Positions 15,134 to 22,409 of a stretch of DNA of 28,230 bases are shown here, in pieces. Every line of letters starts with the position of its first letter. Position 1 is the first letter of the stretch. This stretch comes from Bacillota bacterium (GTDB lineage: Bacteria; Bacillota_E; Sulfobacillia; Sulfobacillales; Sulfobacillaceae), in contig JAKADJ010000001.1 in assembly GCA_021820645.1 (NCBI GenBank), positions 1 to 28,230 on the forward strand, written 5' to 3'. The notes beneath the pieces were generated by a model. The model did not search any database and was not told where the DNA came from. It saw only the letters and a list, made by a program, of their open reading frames with translations. A program made the translations under genes and the position numbers.

Positions 15134-16131
15134 CGATGACAGCCGTGAGCCGCTACGGCGAGAGATTGTTGGTAGAGTTCCACATAATCTTGGGCTTCTC
15201 GCATCAGAGAATGGCGGGCCAAAATACGTTCGCGCGCGGTGGCCCGAATCGCCTTCATGCGTTCATCAGGCTGCAGCGCCCGGGATAGTTGAGCGACAAA
15301 TTCGGATTGGCTCTCAAATAACAACCCATTGACGCCATCTTGAACCAGATACCGATTTCCCGCGATGTTGCTGCACAGCACCAGCGCACCACACGCTAAT
15401 GCCTCCATCAACGCATTAGATACCCCTTCTACAGCGGAGGTATTCAAGGTCACGTCAGCACTGTTATACCAGGCTACCATATCTTCTTTGGGAACTTCTC
15501 CCAAAAGATGTACCCAGGGCCGCGTCTTAGCATGTGCCCGCACCATCTCCCATTCCCCAATATGACGAGCGGGTCCGGCAACGGCTAAATGAATATCTTG
15601 CCCGGTAGCGTTTCGAGCCGCCTCGACCAACTCCACTGCCCATGCCGAACGTTTCACGGGTCTTACCCCGCCCGCCAACAACACGAATGGATGGGGCAAG
15701 TCTTTTGAGGCCGGTTCGGGCCGGAACACATCCTCATCCACCGAAGGAGGTACCACGTGAATACGATCTGCCCAACCCGGCATATCCTGAAGAATCCGGT
15801 CCCTAGCATCGTCCGTAAACACCACTTGAGATCCGACTGGTTCCAGGGCCTCGGCAATTGGGCGATAATCCTGGACCCAATCTTGCCACAGATCGGTCCC
15901 GGTCCAGGTCAACACAATGCGGCGGGGATCGACTCCCGCCTTGACCAAGGCTACCCCAACACGGTTAGCGTTCCAGCCGTGGTAGACATCAAACGATGTC
16001 AAGTGTTCGTGATATAATTCCACCACACTCGAGATCCCTTCGTTTTGCAATCCAGTTTGCAGCCGCCGCGCTGAAATGCTATTGCCTCCGGTAGGCGGCG
16101 TATCCGCCGGAATAATTAGTCCAACCTGCAT
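15130..16131 (-). CDS. GT4-type glycosyltransferase
   Basis: A 333-residue retaining glycosyltransferase with the GT-B fold. The N-terminal acceptor domain opens with MQVGLIIPADTPPTGG, including the flexible GG loop, and the C-terminal donor domain has VLLAGGVRPVKR (about 150-161) and the EX7E motif (Glu235 to Glu243, EGVSNALMEALACG). The substrate sugar is not predictable. It lacks a membrane anchor, so it works in the cytoplasm or at the inner membrane face. The start is ATG 16131, 6 nt after AAAGGGA; a TTG 27 nt upstream gives a basic leader (EEGRKGRD) that is unlikely. It is coupled by ATGA to the deacetylase downstream and preceded by the structured leader region. Confidence 0.87.
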   Translation of the reverse strand: MQVGLIIPADTPPTGGNSISARRLQTGLQNEGISSVVELYHEHLTSFDVYHGWNANRVGVALVKAGVDPRRIVLTWTGTDLWQDWVQDYRPIAEALEPVGSQVVFTDDARDRILQDMPGWADRIHVVPPSVDEDVFRPEPASKDLPHPFVLLAGGVRPVKRSAWAVELVEAARNATGQDIHLAVAGPARHIGEWEMVRAHAKTRPWVHLLGEVPKEDMVAWYNSADVTLNTSAVEGVSNALMEALACGALVLCSNIAGNRYLVQDGVNGLLFESQSEFVAQLSRALQPDERMKAIRATARERILARHSLMREAQDYVELYQQSLAVAAHGCHR

Positions 16132-16178
16132 GTCTCGTCCCTTTCGCCCCTCTTCCAAATACCTCTGCTATTGGAATG

Positions 16179-16409
16179 GGGAGTGTCTAGTGATAATCAT
16201 CATACAACATCTATGGCGGTCATGAGGACCGCCCGCTTCAAGCCCCTGGGCATCCATGGTAACCATATCCTGTGAGCGCAATCGCTGAGCACTTCTAGAC
16301 CCCCGGACCGGCTGGAAACCGAAGCGGAGTTCCTAGCAGTCTCCTTCTAGAGTCCAATAAGGACTACCAAATAATACGCCCGTACATATCCTGGACCTTC
16401 ACGGAGACT
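16179..16409 (-). ncRNA. candidate structured RNA / leader upstream of the glycosyltransferase
   Basis: This 231-nt stretch has no gene but unusually dense pairing on the minus-strand transcript. A 5' domain is closed by AGTCTCC/GGAGACT (16403-16409 with 16338-16344) and contains a small hairpin AGTCC-TTATT-GGACT (16351-16365). A middle hairpin covers 16314-16333. A 3' domain is closed by GGGGGTCTAG (16295-16304) with CTAGAC and CCCC (16179-16191, a three-base bulge) and contains hairpins at 16272-16292 and 16215-16233 (GGCGGTC-CTCAT-GACCGCC). CAGGATATG and TCTAGAAG each occur twice. It ends 47 nt before the glycosyltransferase start. I could not match it to a riboswitch class I know; it may be a cis-regulatory leader or a stand-alone RNA. 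Confidence 0.35.
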
Positions 16410-16423
16410 AGAGTTAACCTTTC

Positions 16424-17731
16424 TTAGTGTAACCGAACGTCGCGTGCCGAAATTCGTTGTACGATACGAGGGCCGACGATCGGATGTGACAAAACCTCTT
16501 CGGGGAGGTAGACCCGTCGAACCATCTGGCGTTCACGCGCGATAGCACTGATGGGCTTAGATAGTCGAGACATCTCAATCAACTGACCTTGCTCTTCATC
16601 CCACAAGAATAAGGCCCCTTCCTTTCCGGAAGTACCTTCCCCGCCGACATAATAATCATAATAGACTGTGCCAGTTTCGTCGACCACACAATAATAATGT
16701 GGATCGAAGCCGAGCGATGCCACATCCTGTCCAATGTCCTGAACCGCCTGCAAATTCGAGGTCGGGTACTCCAGATACTTAAACAAATGACGGTCCATCC
16801 AGCGTCGGCACAAATCGCTCAAGATCCCATCGCTCGCATGACACCACACACTAAATGCATTCATTAACACGTTATCATCGATCGCCAAGTAGTCGTCTAG
16901 GCCTATCTCAGCCTGTTCCCCGAGAAGACTTCGAAGGGCCGGATGGGGCATGAAGAGCGTGGTGTGAATCACTTTAGCGCGTTCTAAGATCATCCGTAAA
17001 ATGACTTCTGCCGATCGATTCACGGGGTGAAAATAGACTTGCCAGTACATGAAATAGCGGGCCAACAAATATGCCTCGACCGTATGTAATCCCGATTTTC
17101 TTACCACAATTTTATCGTCTTTCGGAAGCATGACCCGAATAATCCGCGCGAGATCGAACGTACCATAGTCCACACCTGTAAAGATCGAATCCCGCATCAA
17201 GTAATCCAATCGATCGGCATCGAGTTGCCCACTCACGATAGATACCACCAGCGGATTGGGATACCGCTTACCAATGACATCCGCCACATGTTGCGCAAAC
17301 CCTGGGTACACCTGCTCTAAGACCTGGTGGACTTCGGTGGAGGGATCCAAGATGATGCGCTCGCTCCATCTTTCGTGGCGCATCCCAATCACCGGTTCCA
17401 GTGCATGGGAGTATGCGGCATGACCCACGTCGTGCAATAAACCACTCACCATGGTTAATCGGTCCAGATGATGGGGCCAGGCATAGTTGTTCCGATCGAA
17501 AGCCAAGAGAATCTGCCGGATTACTTCATAGACCCCAAGGGAGTGAGAAAACCTGGTATGATCACCCCCCGGATACGTCACCGACGCGGTACCCAATTGC
17601 CGAATCCTGCGTAGACGTTGCACTTCTTTGGTGTTAATTAAAGCCCAAATCACCGGATCGTGAACATAGATATATCCATGGACCGGATCCTTGAAAACCT
17701 TCTCATCTTCTGACATGGTAGCGGCTGACAT
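16424..17731 (-). CDS. HD-domain phosphohydrolase (YwfO-like, dNTPase-related)
   Basis: A 435-residue cytoplasmic HD-superfamily enzyme. The family entry DPVHGYIYVHDPVIW (about 15-29) and VQRLRRIRQLG are followed by the metal motifs: His63 in RFSHSLGV, His100-Asp101 in LLHDVGHAAYSH and the Asp cluster QLDADRLDYLMRD (169-181). Length and motif order match Bacillus YwfO, a dNTP triphosphohydrolase of about 433 residues, so removal of triphosphate from nucleotides is the likely reaction (established for that family, inferred here). The start is ATG 17731 after AAAGGGGG. It is the first gene of the minus-strand block and is divergent from the amidohydrolase genes. The 224-nt gap holds a small hairpin (TGGCG-ATT-CGCCA, 17780-17792) and no clear promoter. 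Confidence 0.88.
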   Translation of the reverse strand: MSAATMSEDEKVFKDPVHGYIYVHDPVIWALINTKEVQRLRRIRQLGTASVTYPGGDHTRFSHSLGVYEVIRQILLAFDRNNYAWPHHLDRLTMVSGLLHDVGHAAYSHALEPVIGMRHERWSERIILDPSTEVHQVLEQVYPGFAQHVADVIGKRYPNPLVVSIVSGQLDADRLDYLMRDSIFTGVDYGTFDLARIIRVMLPKDDKIVVRKSGLHTVEAYLLARYFMYWQVYFHPVNRSAEVILRMILERAKVIHTTLFMPHPALRSLLGEQAEIGLDDYLAIDDNVLMNAFSVWCHASDGILSDLCRRWMDRHLFKYLEYPTSNLQAVQDIGQDVASLGFDPHYYCVVDETGTVYYDYYVGGEGTSGKEGALFLWDEEQGQLIEMSRLSKPISAIARERQMVRRVYLPEEVLSHPIVGPRIVQRISARDVRLH

Positions 17732-17955
17732 ACTCGTCCCCCTTTAGCGGTGGCAACTTCGGTCATCATAGCGTCCTTGTGGCGATTCGCCATGCCGAGA
17801 AGAAATCCCTTGTCATGTCGAGAAAAACCGCCGATGAGTAGGCCTCAAGATGCGCATCGTTCTATTGGTGTTATGATACAACTAACTTAGACGGTGTGTT
17901 TTCCCAGATTTGAGAAATCCCATCCCTAACACGAACGCTGAAAGGAAGTCCCTTA

Positions 17956-19194
17956 GTGACACTTATTGACGCGCAATACTTACGAAGCACGTTAGAAGAG
18001 TTAGCCGAAATTGGATACGACACAGAACGTGGCGGATACCACCGGTTGGCATGGTCTTCCCATGAACGTCAAGCCCACCAGTGGTTTCGCAACCAGCTAG
18101 AAGCCCTCGATCTGCGGGTGTGGAGTGATGCCGCCGGTAACAGTTTTGGACAATGGGATGTGGGCCAGGGCCCGGCCCTCGCCATTGGATCGCATTTGGA
18201 TTCGGTACCCTGGGGTGGCAATTATGATGGTGGGCTCGGCGTGGTCGCCGCCCTCGCCACAGTCAAAGGACTCCGAGATCGTGGGCTCCGACCCATTCGC
18301 CCAATACGGGTTGCCGCTTTCACCGACGAAGAAGGCCCCCGATTCGGCACCGGGCTTTTAGGATCCAAAGCGGTTGCGGGCTTCTTGGACATCGACCATA
18401 TTCAATCCGCCCATGATGCAAAAGGACGAACCCTGGCAGACGCGATGAAGGAATATGGGTATTCTATTAACGATCTCGAAACCGTAAGCGATAGCCTCGA
18501 CCAATTTTTTGGATATCTCGAGCTTCACATTGAACAAGGCCCTCGACTCGAAAATTCCGGCATCGATATCGGGGTCGTGACTGACATTACCGGCATTGCC
18601 CATCTCTTGGTCACCTTCTCCGGCGTCGCGAATCATGCCGGCACCACGCCAAAAAATGCGCGGCACAGCGCACTGTTAGCGGCATCCCAGTTCATTTTAG
18701 CGCTTGAGGAATTTATCGCCGCAAAACCAGACCTGGTCGGCAATGTCGGCGCTATTGACGTCAGCCCCAACGCCGCCAACGTGATCCCCGGGGAGGCAAG
18801 ACTTCGTATCGATATCCGCTCCCCCCACGAAGAAACGCTCGACGCCGCAATGACATGGATCCATGAGCGTGCCCAGGCCGTCGAGCCCAACGCGTCTGTC
18901 TCCCGATACCACTATGTCGCACCGGCTCATATGCATTCGACCTGGTTGCCCGTGATCGAAAACGCGGCTGAAAACTTAGGGTTCTCCCACACCCGCCTCG
19001 TGTCATGGGCGGGTCATGACGCCGGGATCTTATCCCACGTAATGCCGGCTGCCATGCTTTTTGTTCCGAGTCACGCAGGCATTAGCCATGCACCCGAAGA
19101 ATGGACCGCGTTCGATGACGTTTTACAAGGGGCCGAGGTCCTGGCCGCCACCACCCAGGCACTCACCGAAGCTTCGGAGGTGCCCCGAACATGA
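17956..19194 (+). CDS. Zn-dependent amidase, M20 family (allantoate / N-carbamoyl-L-amino acid amidohydrolase type)
   Basis: A 412-residue cytoplasmic M20 metalloenzyme of the AllC/HyuC group, which hydrolyses ureido or carbamoyl bonds. The metal-site motifs are GSHLDSVPWGGNYDGGLGV (His80, Asp91), FTDEEGPRFG (Glu125, Glu126), LELHIEQGPRLE (His191) and SHAGISHAPEEW near the C-terminus. A dimerisation domain sits in the middle. The exact substrate (allantoate, ureidoglycolate or carbamoyl amino acid) cannot be told. GTG 17956 is preceded by AAAGGAAG at 7 nt. It overlaps the next gene by 4 nt (ATGA), so the two enzymes probably serve the same nitrogen-compound pathway. Confidence 0.9.
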   Translation: MTLIDAQYLRSTLEELAEIGYDTERGGYHRLAWSSHERQAHQWFRNQLEALDLRVWSDAAGNSFGQWDVGQGPALAIGSHLDSVPWGGNYDGGLGVVAALATVKGLRDRGLRPIRPIRVAAFTDEEGPRFGTGLLGSKAVAGFLDIDHIQSAHDAKGRTLADAMKEYGYSINDLETVSDSLDQFFGYLELHIEQGPRLENSGIDIGVVTDITGIAHLLVTFSGVANHAGTTPKNARHSALLAASQFILALEEFIAAKPDLVGNVGAIDVSPNAANVIPGEARLRIDIRSPHEETLDAAMTWIHERAQAVEPNASVSRYHYVAPAHMHSTWLPVIENAAENLGFSHTRLVSWAGHDAGILSHVMPAAMLFVPSHAGISHAPEEWTAFDDVLQGAEVLAATTQALTEASEVPRT

Positions 19195-20510
19195 AGACCC
19201 TTTACGTCCCTGCCATGAGCTACCTCGATGGATCCATGCACGAGGGAGTGGGATTCGTCGTGGACGAACTGGGCCGGATCCGTGCCCGGGGACCCGCCGA
19301 CTCTTTGCGTCAACAATATCCCGCGATTGCGGTGGAAGAATGGCCCGAGCGATTATTGGTAGCCGGAGGGGTCAATGGCCATAATCATGGGTTTCAGGTG
19401 TTGATGCGCGGAATGGGTGAAGATGATACGTTCATGGACTGGCGAAGCCACGTCTTGTACCCGGTATCTCAAAACCTTTCTCGGGACGAGATCTATCAGT
19501 CGGCCATGCTAGCGTATTGGGATATGCTGCGCCACGGTATTACCACCGTTGCCGATTTCTTCTATCTGAACGATCAGGGCCTCGAAAATGCCATGGCAAT
19601 CGCGGAAGCGGCGCGCGAAGTCGGGATTCGACTGGCGCTGGCCCGTACTTTTTACGACTGGAAAGGAGCTCCCTCCCGCTATCGGGAAACACCCTCTGAG
19701 GCCCGTGCTAATACCGTAGCACTAGCCGGTGCACTCGGTGATAATCCCTTGGTCACGGTGCAGGTGGCACCGCACAGTCCGCACGGTGCTTCCACCGCCA
19801 TGATCCAGGCTGCGGTCAAGACGGCCCGTGAACTGAATACTCGGCTCCATATCCACGTCGCTGAAGGAGAATACGAACGGACGGCGGTCTTGAAGGAAAC
19901 CGGCAAAACCCCCATCGCCTACCTTGACGATCTTGGCGCGCTTACGTCGAAAACTTTAGCCATTCATGCCGTCTGGGTCGATGACGAGGACCTAAGTCGT
20001 TTGACGGCATCGGGCACCACGGTGGTACATAATCCGTCCAGCAACATGATTCTCGGTGATGGCATCGCTCCGATTGTGACCATGCTCGCACGCGGTATTC
20101 CAATCGCCTTAGGGACCGACGGGGGCTGCACCAATGACCGCCATAGCATCTTCGACGACATGAGACAAGCCGCTCTGCTCCAAAAAGTTGCCCATCGCAA
20201 TGGGCACATTATTAATGCGGCCACCGTGTTTGACATGGGAACCCGCGTGGGCAGCGAGGCGCTGGGGATCGAATCCGGAAACTTGGCCGTCGGAGAATGG
20301 TTTGATGCCGTAACCCTAGACCTTGACGATCCGTCCCTACTGCCAGGCCCACCCAATATTGCTCATGTGGTGTATGCACTCTCACCCACGGCCATTGACT
20401 GTGTGTTTGTGGCAGGTAAACGGGTCATCGAAAAAGGGCGCCCCACCCGATTCTCTCCGGAGATGCTCTTGAAATGGGCTCGCCAGGCTAAGCCAAGCCG
20501 CCAGCCGTAA
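19191..20510 (+). CDS. amidohydrolase / deaminase of the TRZ/ATZ type
   Basis: A 439-residue metal-dependent amidohydrolase. After a short N-terminal beta domain come the metal ligands HNH (His64, His66, in NGHNHGFQ), His222 (LHIHVAEGEYE) with Glu225, His259 (AIHAVW) and Asp310 (LGTDGG), plus HNPSSNM, which is typical of cytosine/guanine/melamine-type deaminases. The usual GFVNAHTH is altered to GGVNGHNH. The substrate is unknown; a purine or pyrimidine-derived amine is plausible from the preceding carbamoyl/allantoate amidase, with which it overlaps by ATGA. It probably deaminates or dechlorinates a heterocycle in the cytoplasm. No convincing terminator follows; a 7/8-paired stem near the stop has no T run. 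Confidence 0.88.
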   Translation: MKTLYVPAMSYLDGSMHEGVGFVVDELGRIRARGPADSLRQQYPAIAVEEWPERLLVAGGVNGHNHGFQVLMRGMGEDDTFMDWRSHVLYPVSQNLSRDEIYQSAMLAYWDMLRHGITTVADFFYLNDQGLENAMAIAEAAREVGIRLALARTFYDWKGAPSRYRETPSEARANTVALAGALGDNPLVTVQVAPHSPHGASTAMIQAAVKTARELNTRLHIHVAEGEYERTAVLKETGKTPIAYLDDLGALTSKTLAIHAVWVDDEDLSRLTASGTTVVHNPSSNMILGDGIAPIVTMLARGIPIALGTDGGCTNDRHSIFDDMRQAALLQKVAHRNGHIINAATVFDMGTRVGSEALGIESGNLAVGEWFDAVTLDLDDPSLLPGPPNIAHVVYALSPTAIDCVFVAGKRVIEKGRPTRFSPEMLLKWARQAKPSRQP

Positions 20511-20697
20511 TGGCTCGGCCTCGCCTCAGGAATCGTTCGCGTTGAGACGAATACGCGCCATGTCGACTTGGGCGGACCCATTTAAAAACCTTACGGGGGT
20601 GCCTATTGGCGCACGCAAAAAGCGTGACAATTCTTCAATGCTGGTATTAAGACAGGGCCCCAAAAGACCCTGGTGCGGGCGCTTCAAGCAGAGACTA

Positions 20698-20955
20698 TTA
20701 CTGGCGAGGCGGCTTGGGTCCGCGACGTTGACGACGCATCAACGATATCGACATCCCAATACCGAACAATACAATTAAAGCGCCTCCGTCATTAAAGATC
20801 CCGAGGAGGCGATGCGACACCATGTGGCTCAGTCCAAACATGATAAGACCAACGGAGATAATGACGGAAGCTCGAGACATTTTTCCCATGCCACCCAACA
20901 CAATCCCAGCTATCCCAATCGCGATCTCAACCCAGCCAAATGCCAATGAATTCAC
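20698..20955 (-). CDS. small membrane protein, three predicted helices
   Basis: An 85-residue protein of unknown function. Three hydrophobic segments are visible: AFGWVEIAIGIAGIVLGG (about 5-22), SVIISVGLIMFGLSHMV (about 31-47) and ALIVLFGIGMSISLM (about 59-73), followed by a basic tail (RRQRRGPKPPRQ). By the positive-inside rule the C-terminus is cytoplasmic. GTG 20955 lies 8 nt after GGGGG; a TTG at 20970 overlaps an AAAGG and is less likely. It is divergent from the metal transporter gene. The 187 bases between the previous gene's stop and this one's end hold no convincing gene. Confidence 0.6.
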   Translation of the reverse strand: MNSLAFGWVEIAIGIAGIVLGGMGKMSRASVIISVGLIMFGLSHMVSHRLLGIFNDGGALIVLFGIGMSISLMRRQRRGPKPPRQ

Positions 20956-21041
20956 GGCCGTTGCCCCCAACCTTTACATTTGGTCTCATCGTATCCCGTC
21001 TGTGTCTCTAACGCAACCAAGGAATACGGCTCACCTCGGGG

Positions 21042-21059
21042 TGTAGGGCTACATATCAT
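21042..21059 (+). promoter_or_regulatory. palindrome next to a -10-like box upstream of the metal transporter
   Basis: TGTAG-GG-CTACA (21042-21053) is a perfect dyad directly followed by TATCAT (21054-21059), about 40 nt before the GTG start. It could be an operator overlapping a promoter. The -35 region is poor. Confidence 0.3.
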
Positions 21060-21099
21060 GACCTTGATTCGCCAACGGCGATAGAGGACGTGATAGATA

Positions 21100-22320
21100 G
21101 TGTATTTGGATTCCACCAAAACCAACCGCCCCCCGCATAAGCGAAAAACGATGTGGTGGGTGTTAGCCATCGGCCCCGGTGTTTTAGGGTTAGCTGCGGA
21201 TAATGATGCGGGCGGCATGTTGTCGTACTTGGTGACCGGTGCCGCGCATCACCTTCTGTGGTTCCTGGGAGCCCTAATCGGAATGGTTCCCATCACCTAT
21301 ACCATCCAAGAGTTGGCTTTGCGCGTGGCCGTGGCGACCCAAAAACCCTATAGCCAGTTACTGCGTAGCAAGTTTGGGAGCATGGGTGCCACCGTCAACG
21401 GAACCATCCTGCACTTGCTGAACGCGCTCATCCTGGTCACCGAATTCCTCGGGATGACCGCCGCGTTGAAGCTTGTCGGTTTACCGTGGGGGGTCGGACT
21501 CTTTCTCTCCTGGGCCTTAGTATTAGGAGTCACCTCATATCGCCACTATCCTGGGCTCGAGCGACTCTTGCTGGTCTTAGCAATTTTTAATTTTGCTTTT
21601 ATCCCGGCGCTTTTTTACATCCATCCGACCCCCCACGCTTGGTTGACCGCAATGGGCCAGGGGATCTCCTCCCCGGTATTCTTTTTACTGTTGTCGCTAG
21701 CGGGTAACGCGATTGCACCGTGGATGATCTATTGGCAACAAAATGCCGTCTGGTCAGGTAGTGTCACCTCATTGAACCTGGGGCGAAAAGACATTCGGAT
21801 CGGGATTCTAGCCCAGGTGTCCATGGCTATCATCGTTATGATGATCGGTGCACTCACCCTCACCTCGGGCAATCCCTTGCAAAATCCCTTGACCTGGTTA
21901 GCCCACGCCGCAGGCCCCACTGTCAGCCAGCTCTTCGCTTTAGGAATTTTTGACGCCGGGTTTCTCGCTGCCTGCACTATCTCCCTATCCTCAGCGTGGA
22001 TGTTAAGTGAAGTGCTTCATGGCACCCCTCCCCCCAAAGCCGTCACCCCCACCGGCGGACGGTCTCGCTGGATCCATATGTTGACGCTCACCATCACCGC
22101 CGGAGTGGTGCTTTGGCCCCACCTGGCGGTGGGTTCCATCGCGCTCTGGGCTCAGGCCCTCGGTGCCTTGTGGATGCCTGTGAGTCTTGCGATGCTGATT
22201 GTGGTGGCGCGTGACATCCACTTGATGGGCCCTTTAGCCATTCTTCGGGGTCGACAACGTTGGCTATGGAGCATCGTTGGAGTGTTCGTCGTGCTGGCGG
22301 TCGGATCCTTTCTCTTCTAG
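21100..22320 (+). CDS. NRAMP-related divalent metal transporter
   Basis: A 406-residue inner-membrane transporter of the NRAMP (SLC11) fold with about eleven helices. The family opening IGPGVLGLAADND is present, but the TM1 metal motif DPGN is replaced by DAGG (36-39), and the TM6 motif MPHN by APWM (206-209) in GNAIAPWMIYWQQNA. Loss of the TM6 methionine and TM1 asparagine is a hallmark of the NRAMP-related Mg2+/Mn2+ (NRMT) branch, so Mg2+ or Mn2+ transport is more likely than Fe2+; this is inference by motif. A charged tail (TNRPPHKRKT) precedes helix 1. GTG 21100 has AGAGGA 11 nt upstream. A small hairpin (TCGCC-AAC-GGCGA) lies just before the ribosome binding site. Confidence 0.85.
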   Translation: MYLDSTKTNRPPHKRKTMWWVLAIGPGVLGLAADNDAGGMLSYLVTGAAHHLLWFLGALIGMVPITYTIQELALRVAVATQKPYSQLLRSKFGSMGATVNGTILHLLNALILVTEFLGMTAALKLVGLPWGVGLFLSWALVLGVTSYRHYPGLERLLLVLAIFNFAFIPALFYIHPTPHAWLTAMGQGISSPVFFLLLSLAGNAIAPWMIYWQQNAVWSGSVTSLNLGRKDIRIGILAQVSMAIIVMMIGALTLTSGNPLQNPLTWLAHAAGPTVSQLFALGIFDAGFLAACTISLSSAWMLSEVLHGTPPPKAVTPTGGRSRWIHMLTLTITAGVVLWPHLAVGSIALWAQALGALWMPVSLAMLIVVARDIHLMGPLAILRGRQRWLWSIVGVFVVLAVGSFLF

Positions 22321-22327
22321 ACACCGC

Positions 22328-22356
22328 TTGCTCTCACCATGCTAAACGAGTACAGT
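22328..22356 (+). promoter_or_regulatory. possible promoter for the dipeptidase operon
   Basis: TTGCTC (22328-22333) and TACAGT (22351-22356) are 17 bp apart and lie 54 nt before the ATG of the M20 peptidase. Both boxes are weak, but the spacing is right and the position is just after the transporter stop. Confidence 0.35.
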
Positions 22357-22409
22357 TTTTGCAGAGCTTGAATCAAGCGATCACGCATCCCGAGGATGGA
22401 GGATTTTTC

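Noticed and set aside
16179..16409. Match of the leader to a ykkC, purine, SAM, T-box or c-di-GMP riboswitch
   Set aside because: Isolated fragments (CTAGG...GGTCCG, GGATATGG) resemble parts of ykkC or purine switches, but the conserved cores (such as ACACGG...GCCCGGGAG) are missing, so no known class is claimed.
20542..20778. 78-codon plus-strand frame after the deaminase gene
   Set aside because: It has no ribosome binding site and overlaps the small membrane protein gene on the other strand; the peptide is arginine-rich and without pattern.
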